Assembly (NCBI GenBank): GCA_031425325.1
Contig: JANPJD010000014.1
Span: 1-14,149 of the forward strand
Direction of reading: 5' to 3'
Source: Aliitabrizicola sp031425325
GTDB taxonomy: Bacteria; Pseudomonadota; Alphaproteobacteria; Rhodobacterales; Rhodobacteraceae
Length of the DNA stretch: 14,149 bases
This document shows positions 1 to 6,752 of this stretch, piece by piece (the first letter of the stretch is position 1; each line of letters opens with the position of its first letter). The notes under the pieces were generated by a model. The model saw only the letters and a list, made by a program, of their open reading frames with translations, had not been told where the DNA came from and searched no databases. A program made the translations under genes and the position numbers.

Positions 1-158
1 ACCGGATCGGACCCGTCTTCGATCAAGGTCAGACCCCGGGCCTGGATCGCCGCAAGATGGGGTCCGCGCGCCACAAGGCTGACATCTGCCCCGGCCTGCG
101 CCAGCTTTGCGCCCATATAGCCGCCGATGGCGCCCGCTCCGAAAATGCAGATCTTCAT
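1..158 (-). CDS. Ketopantoate reductase-family (PanE/ApbA) dehydrogenase, N-terminal part
   Basis: Only the first 52 codons are present; the gene runs off the left edge. The visible N-terminus is a Rossmann dinucleotide-binding fold: MKICIFGAGAIGGYMGAKLA at residues 1-20, with the GxGxxG glycines at 7, 9 and 12, then a second strand ending VSLVARGPHL (27-36) in which R31 would contact the NADP phosphate. This is the signature of 2-dehydropantoate 2-reductases and related NADP-dependent 2-oxoacid reductases. The start follows the stop of the CoA-ligase gene by only 9 bp, with a GGACGCAGG-like ribosome site, so it is probably the last visible gene of the ABC-transporter operon. Family members outside pantothenate synthesis reduce other 2-oxo acids, and the catabolic context makes such a role as likely as a true PanE role. 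The substrate domain is not in the window. Confidence 0.85.
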   Translation of the reverse strand, partial: MKICIFGAGAIGGYMGAKLAQAGADVSLVARGPHLAAIQARGLTLIEDGSDP

Positions 159-167
159 CCTGCGTCC

Positions 168-1709
168 CTAAGCCTGAGCCACAAGGCCCAGCTTTTCGGC
201 CAGCCCGATCCGCTGCACCTTCCCGGTGGCGCCCTTCGGGATCTCGTCCAGTATGATCACCCGGCGCGGCACCTTGAAATCGGCCATCCGGCTGGCAGCA
301 AAATCGCGGATCTCGCGTTCGGTGGCTGTGCTGCCCTCGCGCAGGACGACCGCCGCGGCCACCTCTTCGCCCAGCTTGGCATGGGGAACAGCGAAGACCA
401 CGACCTGCGCGATGGCAGGATGGTCGAGCAGCACGCCGTCCACTTCCAGCGGACTGATCTTCTCGCCGCCCCGGTTGATGATCTCTTTCAACCGACCTGT
501 CAGATGCAGATAACCCTCGTCGTCCAGCGTGCCCTGGTCGCCAGTGCGAAACCATCGCTGGCCTTCTGAACTGAAGAAGTTCTTCGCATTGGCTTCCGGG
601 TTGCTCTCATAGCCGGGGGTCACGTTGGGGCCGGAAATCACGACCTCGCCGGTCCCGTCGATCAGGGTGTTCTCCACCTCATGCGCGATCCGCAGCAGCG
701 GGCCCGCCGCCACGCCCACCGAGCCCGGCTTCTGGGCGCGCGGCGGCAGGGGGTTCGAGGCCATCTGATGGGTGGCCTCGGTCATGCCGTAAGCCTCGAT
801 CACCGGGGCCTTGAAGGTTTCGGCCAGCGCCAGCATCACCTGCGCCGGCAACGACGCCGAAGACGAGCGCAGGAAGCGCAGCGGTGTGGCGTCGATCACG
901 TCCTGGTTGCGCGCGGCCCGCGACAGGATCGCTTGATGCATGGTCGGCACCGCCGTGTACCAGGTGGGCTTTGCATCCCCCATCCAGCCAAAAAACTTCA
1001 GTGCGTCAAACCCCGGCGCACACCAGATCGACGCCCCCGCGGCCAGCGACGCGGACACAGCGGCGATCAGTCCGTGAATGTGGAATAGCGGCATCACGTT
1101 CAGGCAGCGGTCGGCTGGGGTCAGGGCAAGAGCAGCCTTGATGTTCAGGGCCGACGCCGCAAGGTTCGATTGCAGAAGCGGCACGATCTTCGGGCGCGAG
1201 GTCGTACCCGACGTGTGCAGGATCAGCGCGGTGGTATCGGGGCCGGGCGCGGTTGCGGCGGCTACCTCTGCAGCCGGGCCGGTCAAACTGAACTGCCCTG
1301 CCGCCAAGTCGTCCCGTGTTTCCAGCCGCAGGATCGCCATGCCGCAGGCTTTGGCCGCCGACAGGGCAGGCCCGTCATAGCCGGCCAGAACCACCAGCGC
1401 CTTGGCGCGAAGGTCTGACAGGTAGAACGCATATTCCTCTTGCTGGTAGGCCGGGTTCAGCGGAGCGGTCACCGCAGCCTGGGCAATGGTGACAAAAGCC
1501 GTCGCCATTTCCGGACCATTCGGCAGCACGATGGCCACGCGATCATCTGCCCCGATTCCGAACGCGCGCAGCTGCACGGCGACCTCGGCCGCCAACGCCC
1601 TCAGCGCCCCATAGCTCAGCCACTTCTTGCCCGGCGCGCCGATGGCGGGGGCAGCGGCATCATGTTCTGCAAGCAGCGCGGCAAGTGTCGTCGTCATGTC
1701 GGTTCTCAT
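168..1709 (-). CDS. AMP-forming acyl-CoA synthetase, oxalate--CoA ligase-like
   Basis: A full-length (513 aa) adenylate-forming ligase that would activate a carboxylate with ATP and CoA. Motifs: P-loop HTSGTTSRPK at 165-174; substrate region PLFHIHGL at 207-214; WYTAVPTMHQ at 250-259; A5 motif YGMTEATHQM at 307-316; TGD with the ribose-binding Asp391; hinge GRLKEIINRGGEKISP at 405-420; and the catalytic A10 lysine K497 in PKGATGKVQR. The TSGTTSRPK, TWYTAVPT, MTEATH and NPEAN blocks are those I know from plant AAE3 and fungal or bacterial oxalyl-CoA synthetases, so oxalate or a close small dicarboxylate is the best guess. An Ile follows the P-loop lysine where Gly is usual. The start is ATG 1709 or, equally plausible, the ATG at 1697 (MTTTLAALL). 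It begins 18 bp after the upstream permease stop and is clearly in the same operon. The acid activated is inferred. Confidence 0.93.
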   Translation of the reverse strand: MRTDMTTTLAALLAEHDAAAPAIGAPGKKWLSYGALRALAAEVAVQLRAFGIGADDRVAIVLPNGPEMATAFVTIAQAAVTAPLNPAYQQEEYAFYLSDLRAKALVVLAGYDGPALSAAKACGMAILRLETRDDLAAGQFSLTGPAAEVAAATAPGPDTTALILHTSGTTSRPKIVPLLQSNLAASALNIKAALALTPADRCLNVMPLFHIHGLIAAVSASLAAGASIWCAPGFDALKFFGWMGDAKPTWYTAVPTMHQAILSRAARNQDVIDATPLRFLRSSSASLPAQVMLALAETFKAPVIEAYGMTEATHQMASNPLPPRAQKPGSVGVAAGPLLRIAHEVENTLIDGTGEVVISGPNVTPGYESNPEANAKNFFSSEGQRWFRTGDQGTLDDEGYLHLTGRLKEIINRGGEKISPLEVDGVLLDHPAIAQVVVFAVPHAKLGEEVAAAVVLREGSTATEREIRDFAASRMADFKVPRRVIILDEIPKGATGKVQRIGLAEKLGLVAQA

Positions 1710-1727
1710 CGTGATTGGAGTTTGGCC

Positions 1728-2480
1728 TTATCTCGAGGCTGCGTAGTAGGACACCTTGCGTTCGAGGTAGCCCAGAAACTCCGAGATTGCGAAGGCAAGG
1801 CCAAAGAGCACGATCAGGACCGACCAGAACTCTGCCATCAGGAAGTTCGACGAGTACAACTCGAACAGCGCGCCAAAGCCGACGATTGAGATCAGAAGCT
1901 GCCCAATGATGACGCCCTTGACCGCACGGATGACGCCGATCCGCACGCCGCCCAAGATCTCGGGCAGGGCCGCCCAGAGGTAGATCTTGAAGAACGCGTC
2001 AATCTGAGAGGCCCCGAACACGCGCGACATTTCCACCAGCGACCGGTTGATCTGCCTGACTCCCGCCCGAGTGTTCAGAATGATGATCCAGATCGCAAAC
2101 AGCGAGGTCGTGATGATGATGGTCTGCGCGCCAAAGCCGAACAGCACCATCAGCACCGGAACCAGTGCGGTCAGCGGGGCCGACACGAAGATGTTGACCC
2201 AAGGCAGCAGCAATTCGTCCATAAGTCGGCTTTTGCCGATCAGGATGCCGACCGGTATGCCGATGATGATCGCAAAGAACACCCCGGCCGCAAACGCGTA
2301 GGCCGTGACTGCCAGCGCGTTCAGGAACGCCGTCGTTTGGATAAGCGCGAACAGGGTAACCAGTACGGTCGAGATCGGCGGCACGAAGAACGTCAGTTCC
2401 AGTTGTCCGACAATCTCCCACAACGCGGCCCAAATCAGCAGCGAGGACATGGCAGGGAGCTTGTAACCAAAGGCCATCAT
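1728..2480 (-). CDS. ABC transporter permease 2 (TauC/SsuC-like)
   Basis: A 250-aa inner-membrane permease of the BPD_transp_1 family, as in nitrate/sulfonate/taurine importers. Roughly six hydrophobic segments are visible: about residues 10-30, 55-82, 92-115, 119-137, 185-205 and 217-238. The cytoplasmic EAA loop, which docks on the ATPase, runs from E150 (EMSRVFGASQ) to ALPEI at 171-175, and the conserved Gly156 is present. Two adjacent ATGs (2480 and 2477) could start it; a GGAG lies upstream. It begins 7 bp after the ATPase stop. It differs clearly in sequence from the permease encoded at 3275-4036, so the transporter probably has a heterodimeric membrane core. The substrate is not readable from sequence. 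Confidence 0.94.
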   Translation of the reverse strand: MMAFGYKLPAMSSLLIWAALWEIVGQLELTFFVPPISTVLVTLFALIQTTAFLNALAVTAYAFAAGVFFAIIIGIPVGILIGKSRLMDELLLPWVNIFVSAPLTALVPVLMVLFGFGAQTIIITTSLFAIWIIILNTRAGVRQINRSLVEMSRVFGASQIDAFFKIYLWAALPEILGGVRIGVIRAVKGVIIGQLLISIVGFGALFELYSSNFLMAEFWSVLIVLFGLAFAISEFLGYLERKVSYYAASR

Positions 2481-2487
2481 GGTCGGG

Positions 2488-3288
2488 TCACTCCACGTAG
2501 CTGCGTAAGGATGCCCAGATGTTGTCCACGATATCCAGATACTCCGGATCGCGCCGGATGTTCGCGACGGCCTTGCCGCGGAAGCTGGAGGGTCGGATCA
2601 CTTCCAGCACCCGGCTCGGACGCGGCAGAAGGATCGCAATCTGGTCCGAGACATAGACGGCTTCTTCGATCGAATGGGTCACGAAGATGAACGTCTTCTT
2701 CTCGTTCTGCACCAACGCCAGCATGTCTTCCTGAAATTTGCGCCGGGTCTGTTCATCCACCGCCGAGAACGGCTCGTCCAGCAACAGCACCTTTGCATCC
2801 ACCGAAAGCGCCCGGGCGAGACCGACCCGCTGACGCATCCCGCCCGACAACTGATGCGGAAACTTGCCCTCGAAGCCCGCAAGGCCGACCTCGCGGATGT
2901 ATTTTTCGGCGACCGCCTCGCGCTCGGACTTTGCAACACCACGAAGTTCCAGGCCGAAGGCCACGTTGCGCATCACGCTCGCCCAGGGCAGCAGGGCGAA
3001 ATCCTGAAACACGAAGGACCGGTCCGGCCCCGGTTCGGTCACCGGGGTGCCCTCGACGGTGACATTGCCCGAGTCCGCTTTCAGCAAACCCGCGATGATC
3101 TTCAGAAGCGTGGTCTTGCCGCATCCCGAGGGACCCAACAGCGAGGTCAACTCGCCGCGCGGAAACTCCAGCGAGAGGTTCTTGAGCGCTTGCACATCGC
3201 CATAGTTCTTGGAAACATTCCTGACCGAAACGGCGATCTCGCTGGCGGGGGATACGGCCTGCGCCGCGTTGAGCTTAGTCTGAGACAT
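2488..3288 (-). CDS. ABC transporter ATP-binding protein (TauB/SsuB-like)
   Basis: A 266-aa ATPase that powers the import complex. Motifs: Walker A GPSGCGKTT (52-60), Q-loop Gln95 in FVFQDFALLPW, signature LSGGMRQR (147-154), Walker B LLLDEP (168-173) and switch His205 in FVTHSIEEA. FQDFALLPW and the Walker B region are typical of the nitrate/taurine/sulfonate class. The D-loop region reads FSAVDEQTR rather than the usual FSALDAxTR. I chose the ATG at 3288 (MSQTKLNAAQ). The open frame extends back to 3384, but those 32 codons overlap the permease gene and read as a Ser/Arg/Trp-rich shadow. With this start the gene overlaps the end of the upstream permease by 14 bp, which points to translational coupling; AAGGGA lies about 12 bp upstream. 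It sits between two permease genes. Confidence 0.95.
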   Translation of the reverse strand: MSQTKLNAAQAVSPASEIAVSVRNVSKNYGDVQALKNLSLEFPRGELTSLLGPSGCGKTTLLKIIAGLLKADSGNVTVEGTPVTEPGPDRSFVFQDFALLPWASVMRNVAFGLELRGVAKSEREAVAEKYIREVGLAGFEGKFPHQLSGGMRQRVGLARALSVDAKVLLLDEPFSAVDEQTRRKFQEDMLALVQNEKKTFIFVTHSIEEAVYVSDQIAILLPRPSRVLEVIRPSSFRGKAVANIRRDPEYLDIVDNIWASLRSYVE

Positions 3289-4036
3289 AGCCACGGTTAT
3301 TCCCTTCGAACAGGTAGTTTTCCAGATATTCCAGAAAGTTGAGGAACAAGACCGCCAAAAGGATGATCGAGAAGATCGCCGCATACATGGTCGGGTAGTC
3401 AGAGATGGAACGGCTGTAGGTGATGATGTCGCCTATCCCGGTCGGGGTGATCTTCAACTCCGACAGGATCGCGCCTATGAACCCGGCCGACACGCCCAAG
3501 CGCAGGCCCGAGAAGATTACCGGCGACGCGGCGGGCAGGATGATCTTGAGCAGGACATCCTGCCGGCGTGCCATGAAGGACGTCGCCATTTCCTTGATCG
3601 AAGCCGGCGTGTTGCGCACCGCGCTTGCCGTGTTCAGCACGATGACCGGCATGGCCATGATGCAGACCACAAAGACCTTTGAGGTCAGGCCGATGCCGTA
3701 GACCATGATCAGCAAGGGGATCAGGGCCGCCAGAGGGGCCGCCTGCATCACGATGAAGATCGGCGAGAACAGCCACTCGAACCGGCTGCTCAGCCCGACC
3801 CACAAGCCGATCCCGATCCCGGCAACGGCGGAAATCGCGATGCCCAGCAGCAGGGGCTGCAGCGTGGCCGCATAGGCGGTGAAGATCGATCCATCCAGCG
3901 TGATCGCAATCAGTGCCGCCATCGTTTCAAGGAACGTCGGGAAGGCATAGCTGATCGGGATGCGGCCCGCGATTTCCCAGGCGCCGAAGACGATCGCACC
4001 CGACAGCAGCGTAAGAAGCAATGCGCGATTCTTCAT
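3275..4036 (-). CDS. ABC transporter permease 1 (TauC/SsuC-like)
   Basis: A 253-aa inner-membrane permease of the BPD_transp_1 family. Hydrophobic segments lie at about residues 5-25, 55-82, 92-115, 119-138, 180-200 and 218-238. The cytoplasmic EAA loop starts at E149 (EMATSFMARRQD) and ends IILPAASP at 165-172. The glycine usually found six residues after the Glu is Met155 here, whereas the partner permease keeps it. The start codon (ATG, MKNRALLL) lies 86 bp downstream of the binding-protein gene, in a gap holding a strong stem-loop. Its 3' end overlaps the ATPase gene. It probably pairs with the permease at 1728-2480 as a heterodimer, although two homodimeric transporters sharing one ATPase cannot be excluded. 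Confidence 0.94.
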   Translation of the reverse strand: MKNRALLLTLLSGAIVFGAWEIAGRIPISYAFPTFLETMAALIAITLDGSIFTAYAATLQPLLLGIAISAVAGIGIGLWVGLSSRFEWLFSPIFIVMQAAPLAALIPLLIMVYGIGLTSKVFVVCIMAMPVIVLNTASAVRNTPASIKEMATSFMARRQDVLLKIILPAASPVIFSGLRLGVSAGFIGAILSELKITPTGIGDIITYSRSISDYPTMYAAIFSIILLAVLFLNFLEYLENYLFEGNNRGYVSD

Positions 4037-4072
4037 GGATCCGATGTCCTTGCGCCGATTTCAGGTGGCCGG

Positions 4073-4102
4073 CCCCACCGGCCGCATCCGCGGCCGGTGG
4101 GG
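4073..4102 (-). promoter_or_regulatory. Strong intercistronic stem-loop between binding-protein and permease genes
   Basis: CCCCACCGGCCGC (4073-4085) pairs perfectly with GCGGCCGGTGGGG (4090-4102) across a 4-nt ATCC loop, giving 13 bp with 12 GC pairs. It lies 20 bp past the binding-protein stop on the transcribed strand and 36 bp before the first permease. No T-run follows the stem on the minus strand, so a classic intrinsic terminator is unlikely. In many ABC operons a hairpin at this position protects the 5' segment of the mRNA, so more binding protein than membrane protein is made; that role is inferred here. Confidence 0.8.
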
Positions 4103-4122
4103 TGCGAGAGCAAAGGCCCCGG

Positions 4123-5085
4123 CTACTTCATCGCCGCATCAAGCGGGGCGAAGTACCAGAAGTCTTCGATGTTCAGCGTCGCCGGATCTCCGTCCAATTG
4201 GCCCGCGCCTGCGAACCATTCCATATCGGCCTTGGCCGCTTCTCGGCCGCCGCCGTTCGGATCGTAGAGTCCGCCTTCGACGGCTGCTGTGTAGAAGCCG
4301 TCGATCTCTTCCAGCAGTTCTGCCGGAAGCTGGCCGATGGGGCCGTCGGGATTGGTCTCGCGACGCACCATCGTCGGGTCGGCGGCCATTTCCGTCCAGA
4401 CGTCATGCAGGGACTTGACGAGGATGTTGACGGCCGTCTCGTTCTCTTTCATCCAGTCCAGATTGCCGAACAGCGCTTCGTCGCTGGCCAAGACCTCGAA
4501 CATCGGCAAGGCGTTGAAGCGATCGCTCGCCTCGGCCATGATCTTGTTCTTGTTGGACAGATCAAGGATCGTCGCCTGCGCCTGGCCTGCCAGCATCGCG
4601 ACGACCCGGGGGCCGGAGCCGGGCACATAGGACCGTTCACCGAAGGTGATGCCCTCGCGCGACTCGATCACGTTGGCAATCGAGTCGGTGCCGCCGCCGC
4701 GCGAGTGGAGCATGATCGGAACGCCATCCAGGTCCTTGAGCGTCTCGAACTCTTTCGTGGCCACCGGGAAGAACACCAGCCGGGACAACTGGAAGATGAT
4801 CCGCAAAGGAGCCTTGGACCGCTGCATGGCGGAATAGGGCGTACCGAAGGCGATATCCATGTCACCGGTGATGACCGACTGGATCGCCAGATCCTCATCG
4901 GCAAAGGCCGTCCATTCATAGTCGACGCCGGCTGCCTTGGCGCGATCGAGCGCGACGAAGAAGGCGGCCAGTTCATCCGAGGGCGCTTCTGCCAGCGCGA
5001 TGCGGATGGTGTCCGCCTGTGCGGTCGATATCATCATGCTGGCGGCAAGGGCCAAACCCGCCAGTCGCTTCACAAATCCGTTCAT
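4123..5085 (-). CDS. ABC transporter periplasmic substrate-binding protein (NMT1/SsuA-like)
   Basis: A 320-aa solute-binding protein of the NMT1/THI5-like/SsuA class feeding the two-permease ABC importer. The N-terminus MNGFVKRLAGLALAASMMIS is a Sec signal peptide with a likely cut at AQA|D (after residue 24). The mature protein opens with a beta-strand (TIRIALAEAPSDE) and has the type-2 periplasmic pattern: GDMDIAFGTPYSAM (74-87) and a hinge-region DLDGVPIMLHSRGGG at about 118-132. I chose ATG 5085 over the longer frame from 5136 because the signal peptide starts there and GGAGGAGGGA (5091-5100) sits just upstream; the extra 17 codons (MGAAAPTQRR...) are not signal-like. It lies 66 bp after the regulator. 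The ligand is unknown; nitrate, sulfonate, aromatic acid and pyrimidine importers all use this class. Confidence 0.92.
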   Translation of the reverse strand: MNGFVKRLAGLALAASMMISTAQADTIRIALAEAPSDELAAFFVALDRAKAAGVDYEWTAFADEDLAIQSVITGDMDIAFGTPYSAMQRSKAPLRIIFQLSRLVFFPVATKEFETLKDLDGVPIMLHSRGGGTDSIANVIESREGITFGERSYVPGSGPRVVAMLAGQAQATILDLSNKNKIMAEASDRFNALPMFEVLASDEALFGNLDWMKENETAVNILVKSLHDVWTEMAADPTMVRRETNPDGPIGQLPAELLEEIDGFYTAAVEGGLYDPNGGGREAAKADMEWFAGAGQLDGDPATLNIEDFWYFAPLDAAMK

Positions 5086-5090
5086 TCCGT

Positions 5091-5100
5091 TCCCTCCTCC
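5091..5100 (-). promoter_or_regulatory. Strong Shine-Dalgarno that fixes the binding-protein start
   Basis: On the minus strand the bases read GGAGGAGGGA, ending 5 nt before the ATG at 5085. It is the strongest ribosome-binding site in this operon, fits high expression of a periplasmic binding protein, and rules against the upstream in-frame ATG at 5136. Confidence 0.8.
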
Positions 5101-5151
5101 AAGGTTTCTTCTTTGTGTTGGTGCAGCCGCGCCCAAGACACGCGGACGGTG

Positions 5152-5835
5152 TCAACTGTCCCCGAATAGCCGCTGGGACACCGACCGCAGATGCTGTCGC
5201 ATCGCATCTTGGGCCGCCGTCGGGTCGCGGTTGATAATGGCTTCCGCAATGGAATCGTGTTCGGCAAAGCTGGAATGGCTGGCGGACGGGTGGGGGCTGA
5301 GGCGCGTCACGTTACCCCAGGCAACCAAGCGGCGCACCTCGTTCAGGTTGTCGAACAGCGACACCAGCAGCAGGTTGTCGCTGGCCTCTGCCACCAGGCG
5401 GTGGAAACGATCGTCGTGCTCTTCATACTCGTTCCAGGTGGTTGCCGCCCGCATCCGGTCAAGCGCACGCCGCATCAGCATCAGCACCTCGCCAGAGGCA
5501 TTGACGGCCGCCTCGCGGGCCAGGGCGGGCTCGACCACCATCCGTGCCCGCATCATGCGAAAGGGCGTCAACTGGCGGCCCAGTTCCACCTTGCCGTCAA
5601 CGGCCGGCTTGCCTTCGCCGTCGGACAGAAAGGTGCCCTTCCCGACATGACGCCAGATCGTGCCCTCGCGCTCAAGCTCTTCCAGCGCGCGCCGCAGGAC
5701 TGTCCGCGACATGCCCAACTGTTCTGTCAGATGCCGCTCTGCCGGCAGGCGCGCGCCCTGGGAAAACCCACCTGCCTCGATGTACGAGCGCAGCCGTTCC
5801 GCTGGGTCAATCGAAGCCACGCTTTCGGACCGCAC
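5152..5835 (-). CDS. GntR-family transcriptional regulator, FadR/FCD subfamily
   Basis: A 227-aa one-component regulator. The N-terminal winged helix covers about residues 10-70: GFSQGARLPAERHLTEQLGM then SRTVLRRALEELEREG, with the wing GKGTFL at 66-70. The C-terminal FCD effector domain spans about 95-220 and keeps a full metal-binding set: D141 and H145 (DDRFH), H193 (AEHDSI) and H215 (RQHLRS). Such domains bind small carboxylates through Zn/Ni, which fits the locus. The start is GTG 5835: GGAG at 5844-5847 is 8 nt upstream, and a TGA lies two codons before it in frame. It is divergent from the FAH gene at 6015 and 66 bp ahead of the binding-protein gene, so it probably heads that operon and controls both arms. 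Whether it represses, and its ligand, are inferred and untested. Confidence 0.93.
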   Translation of the reverse strand: MRSESVASIDPAERLRSYIEAGGFSQGARLPAERHLTEQLGMSRTVLRRALEELEREGTIWRHVGKGTFLSDGEGKPAVDGKVELGRQLTPFRMMRARMVVEPALAREAAVNASGEVLMLMRRALDRMRAATTWNEYEEHDDRFHRLVAEASDNLLLVSLFDNLNEVRRLVAWGNVTRLSPHPSASHSSFAEHDSIAEAIINRDPTAAQDAMRQHLRSVSQRLFGDS

Positions 5836-5941
5836 CGATCAATCTCCACAAATTGGTTTGGATTGATTCGCACGTTCCTCCCAAAAGTGCAATAAATTTC
5901 GCAACCAATCGGCGGAAACGGGCTGAATGCCCTCAAGTTTT

Positions 5942-5971
5942 GGATTGGTTAGGATTGATCTTGGCTTGATT
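5942..5971 (+). repeat. Helically phased GGATTG repeats
   Basis: Three imperfect 10-bp units run in tandem: GGATTGGTTA (5942-5951), GGATTGATCT (5952-5961) and TGGCTTGATT (5962-5971). A further copy of the core, TTTGGATTGATT, lies at 5857-5868 and matches TTTGGATTGGTT (5939-5950) at 11 of 12 bases; AACCAATC (5903-5910) is an inverted copy. Ten-bp spacing places the copies on one face of the helix, as for cooperative protein binding. The units are short and degenerate, so chance in an AT-rich stretch remains possible. Confidence 0.5.
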
Positions 5972-5972
5972 G

Positions 5973-5986
5973 TGGTCTAGAGACCA
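5973..5986. promoter_or_regulatory. Candidate GntR/FCD operator palindrome
   Basis: TGGTCT-AG-AGACCA is an inverted repeat with 6-bp arms and a 2-bp centre. The outer TGGT...ACCA halves match the TNGT...ACNA style of sites bound by FadR-subfamily regulators, though their usual centre is shorter. It is 28 bp upstream of the FAH start and would overlap a candidate -10, so binding would be expected to block the plus-strand arm. That the divergent regulator binds here is inferred. Confidence 0.6.
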
Positions 5987-6014
5987 ACTCGTCCGCTCAT
6001 CGAACAGGTAAAGC

Positions 6015-6698
6015 ATGACCACTCTTGTGATCCCCGCGCCGCCGACCGTCTCGATCCCCGTCAGCACCGGAGGCGCGTTTCCCGTGCGCCGGGTGTACTG
6101 CATCGGGCGTAATTACGCTGCACATGCGATCGAGATGGGCCACGACCCTGACCGTGAGGCACCGTTCTTTTTCCAGAAGAACCCCGACAACCTGGATGCC
6201 TCGGGCGTGTTTCCCTACCCGCCGCACTCGACCGACGTTCACCACGAGATCGAGCTGATCGTCGCGCTGAAATCGGGCGGCGCAAACATCGCCGTGGCTG
6301 ATGCGCTGGATCACGTCTGGGGCTACGGCGTCTGCCTGGACATGACGCGCCGCGACTTGCAGGGCGAGGCGAAGAAGGCCGGGCGGCCGTGGGAAATCGG
6401 CAAGGCGTTCGAGCGTTCGGGCCCCGTCGGCCCGCTGCGCCCGGTGTCCGAGGTCGGGCATCCGGCCCATGGCCGGGTCGAGCTGAAGATCAACGGTGCG
6501 GTCAAGCAGGAAGGCGACCTCAACCAGATGATCTGGAAAGTGCCGGAAATGATCTCGTATCTGTCCGAGTATTTCGAGCTTCAGCCCGGCGACGTCATCA
6601 TGTCGGGCACGCCGTCTGGCGTCGGTCCCGTCGTGCGCGGCGACACGATGGAGGCAATGATCGAGGGGCTGGGGTCGCTGACCGTCAAGGTCGTCTGA
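6015..6698 (+). CDS. FAH-family hydrolase, fumarylpyruvate hydrolase-like
   Basis: A 227-aa cytoplasmic enzyme of the fumarylacetoacetate hydrolase family, which cleaves or isomerises 2,4-dioxo acids using Mg/Mn. Visible motifs: VYCIGRNYAAHAIEMG (27-42), FFFQKNPDNL (51-60), metal ligands E78 and E80 in HHEIELIVAL and D109 in GVCLDMTRRDLQ, K130 in the GKAFERSGPVGP loop, and GDVIMSGTPSGVG (192-204). The short single-domain length and the order GRNYAAHA-FFFQK-RRDLQ-KAFERS are those of fumarylpyruvate hydrolases of the gentisate/maleylpyruvate route, which make fumarate and pyruvate. Relatives with other dioxo acids or oxaloacetate look very similar, so the exact substrate is unsure. It is the first gene of the plus-strand arm. 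Its ribosome site (AGGTAA) is weak. Confidence 0.9.
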   Translation: MTTLVIPAPPTVSIPVSTGGAFPVRRVYCIGRNYAAHAIEMGHDPDREAPFFFQKNPDNLDASGVFPYPPHSTDVHHEIELIVALKSGGANIAVADALDHVWGYGVCLDMTRRDLQGEAKKAGRPWEIGKAFERSGPVGPLRPVSEVGHPAHGRVELKINGAVKQEGDLNQMIWKVPEMISYLSEYFELQPGDVIMSGTPSGVGPVVRGDTMEAMIEGLGSLTVKVV

Positions 6699-6752
6699 CG
6701 CCCCCCCGGCGCATTCGGCCCGGAGCGACTGTCTGCGGGTCGGACGTGTTCT

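Larger units (their letters stand above)
5836..6014. promoter_or_regulatory. Divergent control region between the regulator and the FAH gene
   Basis: A 179-bp intergenic region, visibly more AT-rich than the flanking genes and the only divergent promoter region in the window. It holds a palindrome (5973-5986), several GGATTG-type repeats, and the ribosome sites of both flanking genes. A weak candidate sigma-70 promoter for the plus-strand arm is TTGATC (5955-5960), 17 bp, TAGAGA (5978-5983), with its -10 inside the palindrome. I see no convincing promoter for the minus-strand arm, though AT-rich DNA at about 5885-5900 is available. Confidence 0.75.

Noticed and set aside
3289..3384. N-terminal extension of the ABC ATPase
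   Set aside because: The 32 extra residues are Ser/Arg/Trp-rich, lie inside the permease gene and lack a better ribosome site than the ATG at 3288.
5086..5136. N-terminal extension of the binding protein
   Set aside because: It would place 17 non-hydrophobic residues before a good signal peptide and ignore the GGAGGAGGGA site just before ATG 5085.
5150..5155. Perfect TTGACA -35 box on the minus strand ahead of the binding-protein gene
   Set aside because: It overlaps the regulator stop codon, and the base positions 17 bp downstream read GCGCGG, not a -10 box. Co-transcription with the regulator is simpler.
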